From positions 1-38,190 of the forward strand of contig NZ_JALGBX010000047.1 in assembly GCF_022808175.1 (NCBI RefSeq): a stretch of 38,190 bases of DNA. The letters run 5' to 3'. The translations under genes were made by a program, and so were the position numbers. Of this stretch, positions 1 to 8,111 are shown piece by piece. Each line of letters opens with the position of its first letter. Position 1 is the stretch's first letter. This DNA is from Streptomyces sp. AP-93 (GTDB lineage Bacteria > Actinomycetota > Actinomycetes > Streptomycetales > Streptomycetaceae). The notes beneath the pieces were generated by a model. The model made no database searches. It had not been told where the DNA came from and saw only the letters and a program-made list of their open reading frames with translations.

Positions 1-171
1 CGCCGCTACAGCATGGACGCCAACACCCCTTGCGTGACCTGCGAAAACGCTAACTACCCGGCCTTGGGTCAAGGCCCCCATCGCACCCCCCCATGCTGCC
101 GCTGTCGTGAAAAGGCAGCAGCGGGCCCCGAGATCCCGGACCCGCTGCAACTCGTCAGTGCCCGTCCGGTA
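1..171. other. Left edge; no confident gene, possible zinc-ribbon fragment and hairpin
   Basis: This stretch lies beyond the stop codon of the topoisomerase gene. On the plus strand from about position 1 a reading frame contains CVTCEN and CCRCRE, a Cys spacing that could be the end of a zinc-ribbon protein entering from the left. The frame runs on antisense to the topoisomerase, so its true end cannot be placed. A 7-bp stem (TGCTGCC 94-100, GGCAGCA 114-120) could terminate transcripts arriving from either side, but no T-run is attached. Confidence 0.2.
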
Positions 172-2547
172 TCAACCGAACGACGGGACGATCTTCTTCT
201 TGCCACCCTCTTCCTTCCAGGTGACCTCCGCGTCGAAGGTCTTGCCCTTGGCCGAAACGAAGCCCGTGCCCCGGATACTCTTGCCGGCCGCCAGATCCCT
301 GCGCTGCGCATCGGTGAAGGTCACCTGGCACCAGGACCGAGGCGGCTCGTCGCCGGAGCCGAAGTCCGGGACGATCTTCCTGGCCTTCGCGTCCCAGCTC
401 ACCTTGCAGCCGAAGGTCTTGCCAGTCTTCGTGCTCACGAAGTCGTCGATCTCCAGCGCCTGGCCCGCCAGGAGCACCGTGACCTCTGCCGGCGTGAACG
501 TCCGACCAGACCACTTCGTCGGCATGTCCAGCCCTTCCAGCTGGAACCCGATGAACTTGCGGCCCTTGAAGTCGCCGACGCCGAGCGCACCGGTGGCCGT
601 GAAGGGCTTGTCCGCCTTCGACCTCGCCTCGAACGAGATTGTCTCGCCCGCGAGCAGCTTCGTCACCTCGTCATCGCTGAACTCGTGGCCCGACCAGATC
701 TTCTTGAAGGAGACCTTCTTCGGGCCACCTGGAGCGGCCTGCCACACGCCCTCGGCGTGGGCGGCGCTGACCTGCTCCTTCAGGCCCAGCTCAGCGCGCA
801 TGGACGCGGCATTCTTCGTCATCGTGGCGATGTCCTCGCGCACCCAGTCGGCGACGACGGCCAGGCGTTCCTCGGCGGTCGCCGTCCCGGCGGCGATGTC
901 GCGCATGTCGGCGTAGACCCTCTCAGTGAGCCCGAGATCGCCGATGCGCGTGCCCGGCAGGAGCCTCCAACTCATCTCGCCGGCCTGCGCCAGCCTGAGC
1001 TTCCGGCCCTTCTCGGTCAGCAGCGGGTACTTCGCCTTATCGTTGGTGACCTCCGAGTACGTCGAGGTGCGGGTCGCACCTGTACCCACGTCGCGCTTCT
1101 CAAGCTGCTTCATGAGCCACTTCATCGTCGGGTGATCGGGGCGCTTGTTCGCGCCCTCGAAGATGAACGGCTCAGCATTCTGGCCCAGGCCCTTGCCGGA
1201 CTCGTTCCCGTCGCCCTCGTCCGTGTCGTCGCTGGCGTCCGGATCGAACACGGCCCTCCAGCCGGGGCTCTTGGGCACGTCGGCGATGCCGACGAAGTCC
1301 GGGTACTTCTCCACGTGGCCCTTCTGCTGCTCGAACAAGTAGTCCTCGGCGAGCATGGCCAGGTAGCTTTTCGCGAGCATCTCGTAGATGAGCCGCCCGG
1401 CCTTGCCGTACTTGCGCTCGACCTCGTCCAGCGACGAGGGCACCTTCGGACCCGGACGGTTCGCGCCGTGCGCGCCCTGAGGCTTCACGTGCGTGGGTCG
1501 AGGCTGGCGGTGCGTCAGAAATCCAGCGTCGACGCCGACCACGGCGGCGATCTTGTCGACCAGCGGCGCGAGGTCCTTGAACTGCTCAGGCGTGATCGTC
1601 TTGTCTTCCGTACGCGGGTATGAGACAACTTGGTCCTCGTACATCTTCTGGTAGGTCGAGAGCGTCAGGTTCGCCTTCACGCCCTTGCCAACGAGCATCG
1701 AAGACAGGGAGGCAAGGTCGAGCAGCTTCGGCGGCTCGGTCTTCTTGTCCGCCTTGCTGTCCAGGACGACAGCGGAAGGGCCGTACTGCTGCGACACCTG
1801 GCCCTTCTGGTCGCACCGCGGCTCGTCCGGGTTCGTGTACATGACGTCGTTCTTGTCGCGGAAGCGGTTTTGGAAGAACGGCTTCCTGACGTACGCGTCG
1901 TAAGCCTTCTGCTGGTCGCCGACGAGAGAGACCATCGCCGACTTCAGTCGGCCCTGGCGCAGGACGAGGTCCTGGCCGGACTGGCGGCCCATCGCCGTGG
2001 CGATACGGGTGAACTGCATCGAGAGGAAGTCCCACTGCGAGCGGTACATCGCCTTGCGGTAGTCGCCCTCGCCCTGCATGGAATTCACAGGTCGGCGCTG
2101 CTCGAAGGCCTTCTGGATCGAGGCCTTCGATTCGTCGGTGAACTCCATGCGGCTGAACCGCTTCCCATGGAAGCCGAGTTCGTCGATCGCTTCCCAGAAA
2201 AGCAGATCGCCCTCGCCGGACGGATCCAGGTCCGTGGCGATGACGATTTCGTCGCCGCGGCCGAGCGCGCTGCGCAGCGTCTTGATGACGTCCGTGACGT
2301 TCTTCTGCGGCTCGCGCTTCCACGAAAGATCCTGCGGGTTCCACGGAAGGTTGCCCAGGTCCCACTTCTGATAGGCGTCCGCGAGCGAGGAGTCCACCAT
2401 CGCGTGCGGCTGGGCGAACTCGTAGAGATGACCCCTCAGGCTCGCCACCTCGTAGGCCGTGCCCTTGTAGCTGCCCCTCGTCCCGCCGAGGGCGCTGGCC
2501 ATGTTCCTTGCTGCACTCGGCTTCTCTGCGACCACGATCGCGACCAT
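172..2547 (-). CDS. Type IA DNA topoisomerase (topoisomerase III/TopB-like)
   Basis: This 791-residue protein should relax or decatenate DNA by single-strand passage through a 5'-phosphotyrosyl intermediate. The Toprim domain starts with VVAEKPSAARNMA (residues 5-17) and has the metal motif DLDPSGEGD (106-114). The active-site tyrosine is Y310 in SYPRTED. About 180 C-terminal residues form three repeats of the type FT..E...LL.G..I....S..GK.F...V.W, like the C-terminal repeats of plasmid topoisomerases. The usual D-x-D-x-E-G-E is D-L-D-P-S-G-E here, so the first acidic residue after the DxD pair is Ser. The start chosen (MVAIVVAEKP) follows AGAAGGAG; a longer frame to 2694 adds 49 residues without homologous character or a ribosome site. 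Such enzymes are commonly carried by Gram-positive conjugative plasmids. The family is clear; the plasmid role is inferred. Confidence 0.92.
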   Translation of the reverse strand: MVAIVVAEKPSAARNMASALGGTRGSYKGTAYEVASLRGHLYEFAQPHAMVDSSLADAYQKWDLGNLPWNPQDLSWKREPQKNVTDVIKTLRSALGRGDEIVIATDLDPSGEGDLLFWEAIDELGFHGKRFSRMEFTDESKASIQKAFEQRRPVNSMQGEGDYRKAMYRSQWDFLSMQFTRIATAMGRQSGQDLVLRQGRLKSAMVSLVGDQQKAYDAYVRKPFFQNRFRDKNDVMYTNPDEPRCDQKGQVSQQYGPSAVVLDSKADKKTEPPKLLDLASLSSMLVGKGVKANLTLSTYQKMYEDQVVSYPRTEDKTITPEQFKDLAPLVDKIAAVVGVDAGFLTHRQPRPTHVKPQGAHGANRPGPKVPSSLDEVERKYGKAGRLIYEMLAKSYLAMLAEDYLFEQQKGHVEKYPDFVGIADVPKSPGWRAVFDPDASDDTDEGDGNESGKGLGQNAEPFIFEGANKRPDHPTMKWLMKQLEKRDVGTGATRTSTYSEVTNDKAKYPLLTEKGRKLRLAQAGEMSWRLLPGTRIGDLGLTERVYADMRDIAAGTATAEERLAVVADWVREDIATMTKNAASMRAELGLKEQVSAAHAEGVWQAAPGGPKKVSFKKIWSGHEFSDDEVTKLLAGETISFEARSKADKPFTATGALGVGDFKGRKFIGFQLEGLDMPTKWSGRTFTPAEVTVLLAGQALEIDDFVSTKTGKTFGCKVSWDAKARKIVPDFGSGDEPPRSWCQVTFTDAQRRDLAAGKSIRGTGFVSAKGKTFDAEVTWKEEGGKKKIVPSFG

Positions 2548-2614
2548 GTTGACTCCTTCTCGTAGTTCACTTGGAAGCGAGTGCGAGCCTACTAGAAAAG
2601 GATGGATTAATGAG

Positions 2615-2642
2615 AGTCTAAAGGAGCCTGAAAAGACTTCAA
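2615..2642 (-). promoter_or_regulatory. Likely promoter of the topoisomerase gene
   Basis: Read on the minus strand, TTGAAG (2642-2637) and TAGACT (2620-2615) are separated by 16 bp. This fits a housekeeping sigma promoter about 70 bp before the chosen ATG. It is a consensus match only. Confidence 0.45.
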
Positions 2643-2707
2643 ATGGCGCGAGGGCATGCAGAGAGAGCCCGGCCCCGGCACGCTGTTCGAGCAATCGCCA
2701 CTCGTCG

Positions 2708-2744
2708 AAAAAAGAGAAGGCCCGAGGAGCTGTGCCTCTCGGGG
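2708..2744 (-). terminator. Terminator of the RHH-acidic-zinc operon
   Basis: On the minus strand the stem CCCGAG/CTCGGG (2743-2738 with 2726-2721) is followed by CCTTCTCTTTTTTC. It lies just after the stop codon of the gene at 2765 and separates that operon from the topoisomerase transcript. Confidence 0.7.
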
Positions 2745-2764
2745 TCGCCAGCTGTCGAGCGCTG

Positions 2765-3322
2765 TCACCGCCCAGTCGGCAACGCCACGCCTAGCCGGAC
2801 GCGGTACACCCGCAGTACCTTGCCGAGAGTCTCGAGTCCTTCCGGGTGCTTCAGGCCTTCCTCCAGCTCCTTCAGCCGGATGGGCCGCACACCGGCCACC
2901 TCGGCGATGTGCTTGCGCGTGGCCTGACCTCTGAGCTTGATCGGCAGATCCGGCAGGTCCGCGGTCAGGTCCTCGAATATCCGGAACTTCTCCCGCTCGC
3001 CCATGCGCGTGTGGCCGACGTGGATCGCGCCACAGCTCTCTTCGCACCAGTGCCAGCTCGTCGACGCGTCTTCACGGAGCTTCGCGAGGTTCTCCTGCTC
3101 GCTCCGGTAGCGGCGCTTGAAGGCCCACGCCCCTTCGCGCTGTGTCCGGCATCCGCGCGGCGCGTCCTCGGTCCGCGAGGCCGGCGCGGCCATACCCGCA
3201 CACCGCGGAGTGCAGTGCAGGCCGAGGTGCATCGGGTCCTGGGCGCGGAGGCCCAGACCCTTACCGCACGTCTTGCAGCGCTGCCGGGCGGGGAAGAGCT
3301 TCTCCTTGCTCGTCGCGGTCAT
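2765..3322 (-). CDS. Cys-rich protein with C-terminal helix-turn-helix
   Basis: This 185-residue protein of unknown function ends the minus-strand operon. The N-terminal half has zinc-type pairs (CKTCG at 16-20, C-x3-C near 37-41, and WCEESCGAIHVGH near 92). The last 60 residues contain KHIAEVAGVRPIRLKELEEG followed by helical sequence, the pattern of a Cro/C1-type helix-turn-helix. Its ATG overlaps the stop of the upstream gene by 4 bp (ATGA), so translation is probably coupled. A DNA-binding accessory or regulatory role in the same plasmid process as its neighbours is an inference. Confidence 0.75.
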   Translation of the reverse strand: MTATSKEKLFPARQRCKTCGKGLGLRAQDPMHLGLHCTPRCAGMAAPASRTEDAPRGCRTQREGAWAFKRRYRSEQENLAKLREDASTSWHWCEESCGAIHVGHTRMGEREKFRIFEDLTADLPDLPIKLRGQATRKHIAEVAGVRPIRLKELEEGLKHPEGLETLGKVLRVYRVRLGVALPTGR

Positions 3323-4488
3323 CGAATCGGCCGCCCTTCCCGCTCGCGTTCAAGCTTCAACTGCTTCCTGGTCGCCTCACGGGCCTTGTCCCGGAAGTAG
3401 ATCGCCTCCTTGTGCGTGATCGGCGCGTCGTGGAGGTTGTGCGAGCCCCGCAGGAAGTTCTCCGTACGGTCGGCGATGGAGTACGCCAGCGCCTGCTCGA
3501 CCACCGCGCTGGTCTGGCGCACCTCGCCCAACTCGGCGCACAGCTTGCGCAGCAACCCGTCCCGATCGCGTTCAGCGGCCTGGATGTTCGCCAGGCGTGC
3601 CACCACGCTGCCCAACAGCGGGTCGCGGGAGCGGAACAGCTCGACAGCACGCTCGGTGGCAGGATCGGCATCAAGGTGCAGGTCGAGCTGCGCCAGCAGG
3701 AACGCCGTCACCAGCGTGCCCTGGCTCAGCCGCTGGCTGAACTCCCGAGCAGCGCTGTCGTTCACGCCCAGCTCACGGACTGCGGCTGCTCGCAGCTGCT
3801 CCCGCAGCGCGTTCATGATGCTCTCGGGCAGCGCCTTGATGTGCGGCTGGCTCTGCACGCCGGCGAGCCGGAACCCCGACTGGGGGAGCGTGGAGGTCTC
3901 GGCTGTGCTGCCCGAGCCCCTCTTCGAGGCCGCGCTCTGCACGGCGTCCTGATGGTCGGTGAGCTGCAGCGATCCAGGCGATACATGCTCGGGTTCATCC
4001 GGTGCGGCGACGACGTCATGAGCAGCGACTTCTGCTGTGGTGGCGTCCTCGACGTCCGGTTGTGCCCCGGGGGGCGGAACGGCATCAACCGCAGGGCCCG
4101 CCGGTGCACCGCCCGGGATCACCCCGTCAGCGGTGTCCTGTCCGCCGCCGGCGCCACCGCGCTGATTGGATCCGCTGGCCCGCTCGGAGTCGCCGGCGTC
4201 GGGCTCGTGGTCCGGCTCCAGGTTCGGGCGATCCGCTCCGGCTTCCACGTCGAGATCAGCCTGTGGGCCTTCTACCTTGAGTTGAGAGTCGACGTCGCCG
4301 GCCTCATCGAACTGCACATCCGGCTCGGGCGTTGCCACCTCAGGTTCAGGCTGTGCCACCTGGGCCTGGACACGCTTGAGCTCCTCGCTCCCGCCGCGCC
4401 TGTAGGCGTCAAGGAAGGACGTGTCCACCTCCATCACCTCGTTGGTAGGCGTGGTCGCCTCCAGCATCTCTGCGAAATCCCGGCTCAT
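3319..4488 (-). CDS. Large acidic, partly disordered plasmid protein
   Basis: The 389-residue product is not recognised. Residues about 40-200 are rich in Glu, Asp, Pro, Gly and Ala and look disordered. Residues about 225-389 are predicted helical and end in a basic tail (KQLKLEREREGRPIR). It overlaps the RHH gene upstream and the zinc/HTH gene downstream by ATGA, so the three are one translationally coupled operon. An acidic linker joined to a helical domain could bridge a small DNA-binding protein to other machinery, but no motif proves that. Confidence 0.7.
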   Translation of the reverse strand: MSRDFAEMLEATTPTNEVMEVDTSFLDAYRRGGSEELKRVQAQVAQPEPEVATPEPDVQFDEAGDVDSQLKVEGPQADLDVEAGADRPNLEPDHEPDAGDSERASGSNQRGGAGGGQDTADGVIPGGAPAGPAVDAVPPPGAQPDVEDATTAEVAAHDVVAAPDEPEHVSPGSLQLTDHQDAVQSAASKRGSGSTAETSTLPQSGFRLAGVQSQPHIKALPESIMNALREQLRAAAVRELGVNDSAAREFSQRLSQGTLVTAFLLAQLDLHLDADPATERAVELFRSRDPLLGSVVARLANIQAAERDRDGLLRKLCAELGEVRQTSAVVEQALAYSIADRTENFLRGSHNLHDAPITHKEAIYFRDKAREATRKQLKLEREREGRPIR

Positions 4489-4892
4489 GCGAGCTCACCG
4501 TTTTCGTCATCCAAGAGGTAGTTGTCGCCGCGGGTGAGTCCGATCAGCGAGTCGAAGCCCGTGGTGACGACGCGTTCGAGGTTCGCCGAGTTCTTTGCCA
4601 GTGCCGCGACCTGGTCGACGAGCTCGTTGAGCCGCGCGATCTCCAGGGTCGGCAGGTCGTAGTCGAGGTTCTCGCGCCGGATCTTCTCGATCACCGCCTC
4701 GGCCACGTACTCGTTCACCGAGGAGAACCCGCGCTTGTCGGCCCAGTACTCCGCGCGCTGCTTGTCGTCCGAGCTCAGCCGGACGAACATGCCCTGGCGG
4801 CCACCACTGCCGCTCTGTGTCGCGCCCGGCGGCTTCTTCTTTGTGCCGCGCACGGGCTGCGTCGTCTTCTCCAACTCCTGTGAGACGGTCAT
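4485..4892 (-). CDS. Ribbon-helix-helix protein, MobC-like relaxosome or partition accessory factor
   Basis: The 135-residue protein has a basic N-terminal tail (TKKKPPG), then a ribbon-helix-helix-like segment at about 35-72 (FVRLSSDDKQRAEYWADKRG, then SSVNEYVAEAVIEKI). It continues with LPTLEIARLNELVDQVAALA, which resembles the second half of MobC-type mobilisation proteins. The start follows AAGGAG; an in-frame ATG at 4943 would place the N-terminus inside the upstream palindromes. Such proteins bind palindromes near an origin of transfer or partition site and often repress their own operon. TATCA/TGATA inverted repeats lie directly upstream. No relaxase is in the window, so mobilisation is inferred. 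Confidence 0.7.
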   Translation of the reverse strand: MTVSQELEKTTQPVRGTKKKPPGATQSGSGGRQGMFVRLSSDDKQRAEYWADKRGFSSVNEYVAEAVIEKIRRENLDYDLPTLEIARLNELVDQVAALAKNSANLERVVTTGFDSLIGLTRGDNYLLDDENGELA

Positions 4893-4916
4893 GCGCGGCT
4901 TCTCCTTGTCTCGTTT

Positions 4917-4993
4917 GACTGATCTATCAGTCCACCCTATCAATGCTACTTGATAAGTTACCTACGCTCTTGGCGTTAGGGTTTGATAATCAG
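4917..4993. promoter_or_regulatory. Cluster of TATCA/TGATA inverted repeats upstream of the RHH operon
   Basis: Three palindromic units occur in 77 bp. GACTGAT-CT-ATCAGTC (4917-4932) is a perfect 7-bp-arm repeat. TATCAA-TGCTAC-TTGATA (4938-4955) is a perfect 6-bp-arm repeat. TGAT-A-ATCA (4984-4992) is a third, shorter site. All share TATCA or its complement, unlike the GC-rich surroundings. They begin 25 bp upstream of the RHH start codon, where an autoregulatory operator or relaxosome binding site would lie. Confidence 0.6.
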
Positions 4994-5025
4994 TAAGGTC
5001 GCAGTCGCGCCCAGTCGCCCCCCCC

Positions 5026-5261
5026 ATTACCGTTTTGCTTGCCCCGCAACGGGGCGCCCGGCCTCCGGAGTTGGCATGACTTTCTCCCCCTGTCGATCTC
5101 ATGTCTTGGGGGGTGGTGTCACCGGCTCCGGAGGCATCGACAGACCGCTGATTAGGGGCATGACCACCGACTTCTTCGCAGGTCGGGAGGCTCTTCGTAA
5201 TGTGGATGTGGCGATCGGTGCCGTGGGACGGCCGGGCGAAGAGGACGACCGGAGGACGCGT
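5026..5261 (+). ncRNA. IS110 left-end non-coding region, candidate bridge RNA
   Basis: IS110 elements are known to express a bridge RNA from a non-coding end that guides the recombinase to donor and target DNA. This roughly 235-nt stretch precedes the transposase start. It contains TAGGGGCA at 5153-5160, which recurs at 6474-6481 at the right end of the element, as a donor-guide segment would. RNA boundaries are not determined. Confidence 0.35.
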
Positions 5262-6464
5262 GTGATCGACATCAGCGGCATCGGCGCCTTCCTCGGCCTG
5301 GACGTCGGCAAGGGCGAACACCACGCCACCGCCGTCACGCCGGCCGGGAAGAAGGCCTTCGACAAGCGGCTGCCCAACAGCGAACCGAAGCTCCGCGAAG
5401 TCTTCGGGAAACTGCAGGCCAAGCACGGGACCGTGCTGGTGGTCGTGGATCAGCCGGCCTCGATCGGTGCTCTGCCGCTGGCGGTGGCCCGGGACATGGG
5501 CTGCCCGGTGGCCTATCTGCCCGGACTGACGATGCGGCGGATCGCCGATCTCTATCCGGGCGAGGCCAAGACCGATGCCCGCGACGCGTTCGTCATCGCG
5601 GACGCGGCCCGCGTCATGCCGCACACACTCCGCTCGGTCGATCTCGAGGAGGAGACCATCGCCGAGCTGGAGATGATCGTCGGCTTCGACGATGACCTGG
5701 CCGGCGAAGCGACAAGGATCAGCAACCGTCTCCGCGGCCTTCTCACGCAGATCCATCCGTCATTGGAACGGGTCCTGGGCCCGCGAGTGCAGCACCCGGC
5801 CGTGCTCAAGCTCCTCGACCAGTTCGGCTCCCCGGCGGAAATCCGCAAGGCCGGACGGCGCCGGCTCGTGACCTTGATACGTCCGAAGGCACCGCGGATG
5901 GCGGAGCGTCTCGTCGACGACATCTTCACGGCTCTGGACGAGCAGACCGTCGTCGTCCCGGGGACGGACGCGGCCGCGTTGATCATCCCCAGCCTCGCCA
6001 ACTCTCTCCAGGCGGTGCTTGACCAGCGAAAACTCCTCGCCGCCCGGATCGAGGAACTGCTGGATCTCCACCCTCTTTCCAAGGTCCTGACGTCCATGCC
6101 GGGGATAGGCGTCAGGACCGGAGCCCGCATCCTCATCGACGTCGGCGACGGCAGTTCGTTCCCTTCCGCCGCCCACCTCGCCGCCTACGCCGGCCTCGCC
6201 CCGACGACCCGCAGTTCCGGGTCGTCGATCCGGGGCGAGCAACCGTCCCGACGCGGAAACAAGCAGCTCAAACGGGCCTTCTTCCTCTCCGCGTTCGCCG
6301 CCCTCGCCGACCCGGCATCCCGGGCCTACTACGACAAGAAGATCGCGCAGGGAAAGCACCACACCCAAGCCCTCCTCTGCCTCGCCCGCCGGCGAGCCGA
6401 CGTCCTCTTCGCCATGCTCCGAGACGGCACCTTCTACGAACCCCAACCCGCCCCATCACCTTGA
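5262..6464 (+). CDS. IS110-family transposase (DEDD recombinase)
   Basis: The 400-residue protein carries the N-terminal RuvC-like DEDD domain, with D14 in LGLDVGK, D63 in VVVDQPAS (usually Glu) and D105/D108 in KTDARDAF. The C-terminal Transposase_20 domain has TSMPGIGVRTG (about 277-287) and RSSGSSIRGE, where the nucleophilic serine should lie (about 319-322). The GTG start was chosen because GGAGG (5251-5255) precedes it and it gives the usual family length. An in-frame ATG at 5160 would extend the protein into the guide-RNA region. The gene looks intact. Confidence 0.9.
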   Translation: MIDISGIGAFLGLDVGKGEHHATAVTPAGKKAFDKRLPNSEPKLREVFGKLQAKHGTVLVVVDQPASIGALPLAVARDMGCPVAYLPGLTMRRIADLYPGEAKTDARDAFVIADAARVMPHTLRSVDLEEETIAELEMIVGFDDDLAGEATRISNRLRGLLTQIHPSLERVLGPRVQHPAVLKLLDQFGSPAEIRKAGRRRLVTLIRPKAPRMAERLVDDIFTALDEQTVVVPGTDAAALIIPSLANSLQAVLDQRKLLAARIEELLDLHPLSKVLTSMPGIGVRTGARILIDVGDGSSFPSAAHLAAYAGLAPTTRSSGSSIRGEQPSRRGNKQLKRAFFLSAFAALADPASRAYYDKKIAQGKHHTQALLCLARRRADVLFAMLRDGTFYEPQPAPSP

Positions 6465-6592
6465 CCAAACCCATAGGGGCACCCCCCCGGCGGGCATCGT
6501 CGCAGTAGCTGGCCCTGCTCGATTCCTTTCCCCTCGGGCGGGGCTATCTGCTGTGGAACGCACCCGCCTTCGCGTGACGGCGAGAAGAGAAG

Positions 6593-6622
6593 GGACCCGG
6601 TGCGATATGTCGCACCGGGTCC
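6593..6622 (-). terminator. Terminator of the lipoprotein gene
   Basis: A perfect 13-bp stem, GGACCCGGTGCGA (6593-6605) with TCGCACCGGGTCC (6610-6622), closes a TATG loop. On the minus strand it is followed by CTTCTCTTCTCG, moderately T-rich. It lies 25 bp beyond the stop codon of the lipoprotein gene. Confidence 0.8.
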
Positions 6623-6646
6623 TTCGTCTGTCTGATGGACGCCCGC

Positions 6647-7489
6647 TCAGGAGCCGGGCATGGGAGTTGGCGTCGCGTTCGTCGTGCAGTCGACGAGCTC
6701 CTGGGTGAACCTCGGGGACTGCCAGATCGCCTTGTCCTTGTCGTTCGGCAGGTGTTCGACGATCGACCCGGTGCTGAGGGGTGCGCCGCCGGCGAAGAAG
6801 TGCAGCGCCTCCTGGCCGAAGCCCGCGTTGTGCACCACGGTCGACAGACACTGGCCAGCCGCCGCGTAGGTCTTCTTCTGGCTCTCGTCCCGGGCGTAGG
6901 AGGAGAGCATCGAGACCAGACCCTTGGTGAGCTCGATGGACGAGTTGACCGGCTGATCCGCGCGGACCGGGTAAGCCGGTTTCAGGTTCGGCTTGCCAGG
7001 TATAGGCTTCGCGGCTGCCTTCGGGGGCGCGTAGCTCTGAGCCTTGAGGCTGCTGCTGTCCGGAAGCGCGGCCTTGTCGACGCATGCGTCTACGTCCTCG
7101 CGCAGAGACCGCGAGGCCAGCAGTGCGGCGTCGTCCTCGCTCACCTTGTTCAGTCCGTCGATGACTGCGCCCATGTCGTCGCCGTCAGCCTTGACGATGT
7201 AGGCCAGCGCATCCTCCGGTATTCCCGCCTTCCGTGCTGCGCTGGCTAGGCAGGCTCCGCCGTCCTTTCTGGAACTTCCGGCGCCCTGGAAGGCGAGCTT
7301 GTCCAGCGCCTCGCTGAGAGCCTTGTCGGTGACCTTGGTAGTGCTCGTGGTCGGCCTCGGTGTAGGCGCCGGCTGTGCCTCCTTGGTCGTGCTGCTGTTG
7401 CCGCTGGAACATCCAGCGAGCGCAACGCCAGCGGCCGCAGCCAATGCCACAGCAGGGAGTCCAGCCTTCCTCGGCCCCCAGGTCCTCAT
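6647..7489 (-). CDS. Secreted lipoprotein of unknown function
   Basis: The 280-residue product begins with RKAGLPAVALAAAAGVALAGC, a signal peptide with a lipobox (LAGC, lipidated Cys27). A Ser/Thr/Pro-rich linker follows (TKEAQPAPTPRPTTSTTK), so it should be anchored outside the membrane. The mature part contains two similar helical segments, each with a single Cys in a KDGGACLASAARKAG / AAAGQCLSTVVHNAG context and a further Cys (VDACVDK, LVDCTTN). This suggests an internal duplication with paired disulphides. It has its own operator-like palindrome upstream and terminator downstream, so it is a single-gene unit. No enzymatic motif was seen. Confidence 0.85.
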   Translation of the reverse strand: MRTWGPRKAGLPAVALAAAAGVALAGCSSGNSSTTKEAQPAPTPRPTTSTTKVTDKALSEALDKLAFQGAGSSRKDGGACLASAARKAGIPEDALAYIVKADGDDMGAVIDGLNKVSEDDAALLASRSLREDVDACVDKAALPDSSSLKAQSYAPPKAAAKPIPGKPNLKPAYPVRADQPVNSSIELTKGLVSMLSSYARDESQKKTYAAAGQCLSTVVHNAGFGQEALHFFAGGAPLSTGSIVEHLPNDKDKAIWQSPRFTQELVDCTTNATPTPMPGS

Positions 7490-7517
7490 CGCTTCTCGCC
7501 TCGCCTCTCCTGTTGTC

Positions 7518-7543
7518 GACCAGTCTGATTGGATCGACTGGTC
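7518..7543. promoter_or_regulatory. Perfect inverted repeat upstream of the lipoprotein gene
   Basis: GACCAGTC (7518-7525) and GACTGGTC (7536-7543) form 8-bp arms around a 10-bp spacer, centred about 40 bp upstream of the lipoprotein ATG. The spacing of about 18 bp centre to centre suits a dimeric repressor. The binding protein is unknown. Confidence 0.5.
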
Positions 7544-7680
7544 TCTGAGTGCATCTTATGTGAATGCCTATTGAATGACGGCCTGTGATGAGTCAGGATG
7601 TCGCTAGATAGAGGATGCAGAGGATGCGCAGAGCGGGACTCGGGCGAGCAGAGTGCCTGCGGGTCTGTTTGGCGCTTGGG

Positions 7681-7701
7681 GATCAACGGAGTTGATCCGG
7701 A
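7681..7701 (+). promoter_or_regulatory. Dispersed GATC hairpin, copy a
   Basis: GATCAAC-GGA-GTTGATC followed by CGGA. The 7-bp stem differs from the commonest copy (GATCAGC/GCTGATC) by a compensating A-T pair. It lies 100 bp before the ATG at 7801, at the start of the plus-strand gene array. Confidence 0.55.
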
Positions 7702-7800
7702 AGGCTCTGCGATACGTCGTGCGCGTGCCGGCTACGGGTGGCCCCCTGTTGGGCGGCTGTTCGTGGGCTTCTCATCTCCTCCCACGAAGGACTGCTCGCC

Positions 7801-8078
7801 ATGACTGCCCTTGCTTCTGATCGGGCCACCGCCGACGTCGATCTGCTGACGCTCACGCTGCACGTGAGTGATGGCCAGAGGACCTGCTGGCGACCGTCTT
7901 CGAGGGCGAGAACCCGGTCTACGCCAACAAGCAGGCCGCAGCCTGGCTCTAGGAACTGCCGTGCCTCGCCGCCGAGATGGACGACTCGACCTGCTGCGGT
8001 CGGCTCCCTCGGACCTTCAACGCGGTGCTCGCGTCCATCGCCCGCGGCCAACAGCTCATGCAGGTGGCCTTGCTCTGA
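7801..8078 (+). pseudogene. Broken small gene with frameshift and amber stop
   Basis: Translation from the ATG reads MTALASDRATADVDLLTLTL, then the natural frame continues one base earlier as EDLLATVFEGENPVYANKQA, with a shift near GGCC at 7874-7876. In that frame TAG at 7950 interrupts AAAWL-stop-ELPCLAAEMDD, and the frame ends at TGA 8076. Restoring one base and reading TAG as its likely ancestor CAG (Gln) gives about 92 codons. The gene is the first after hairpin a. Function unknown; I infer decay or sequencing error. Confidence 0.5.
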
Positions 8079-8111
8079 CGCGCGCCCGATTCCGGAAGGA
8101 GAACACCGGAC

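Larger units (their letters stand above)
5018..6488 (+). mobile_element. IS110-family insertion sequence, copy 1
   Basis: A complete IS110-type transposase gene is flanked by a long non-coding left end and a very short right end, as is typical of the family. The ends are not exact: runs of C at 5018-5025 and 6482-6488 bracket a segment of about 1.46 kb, close to the 1.457 kb of the second IS110 in this window. The left non-coding part would then be about 235 nt in both. No inverted repeats are evident, as expected for IS110. Confidence 0.7.

Noticed and set aside
13..1623. 536-codon plus-strand frame opposite the topoisomerase
   Set aside because: It is antisense to a clear enzyme gene, has no domain and is a GC-rich shadow frame.
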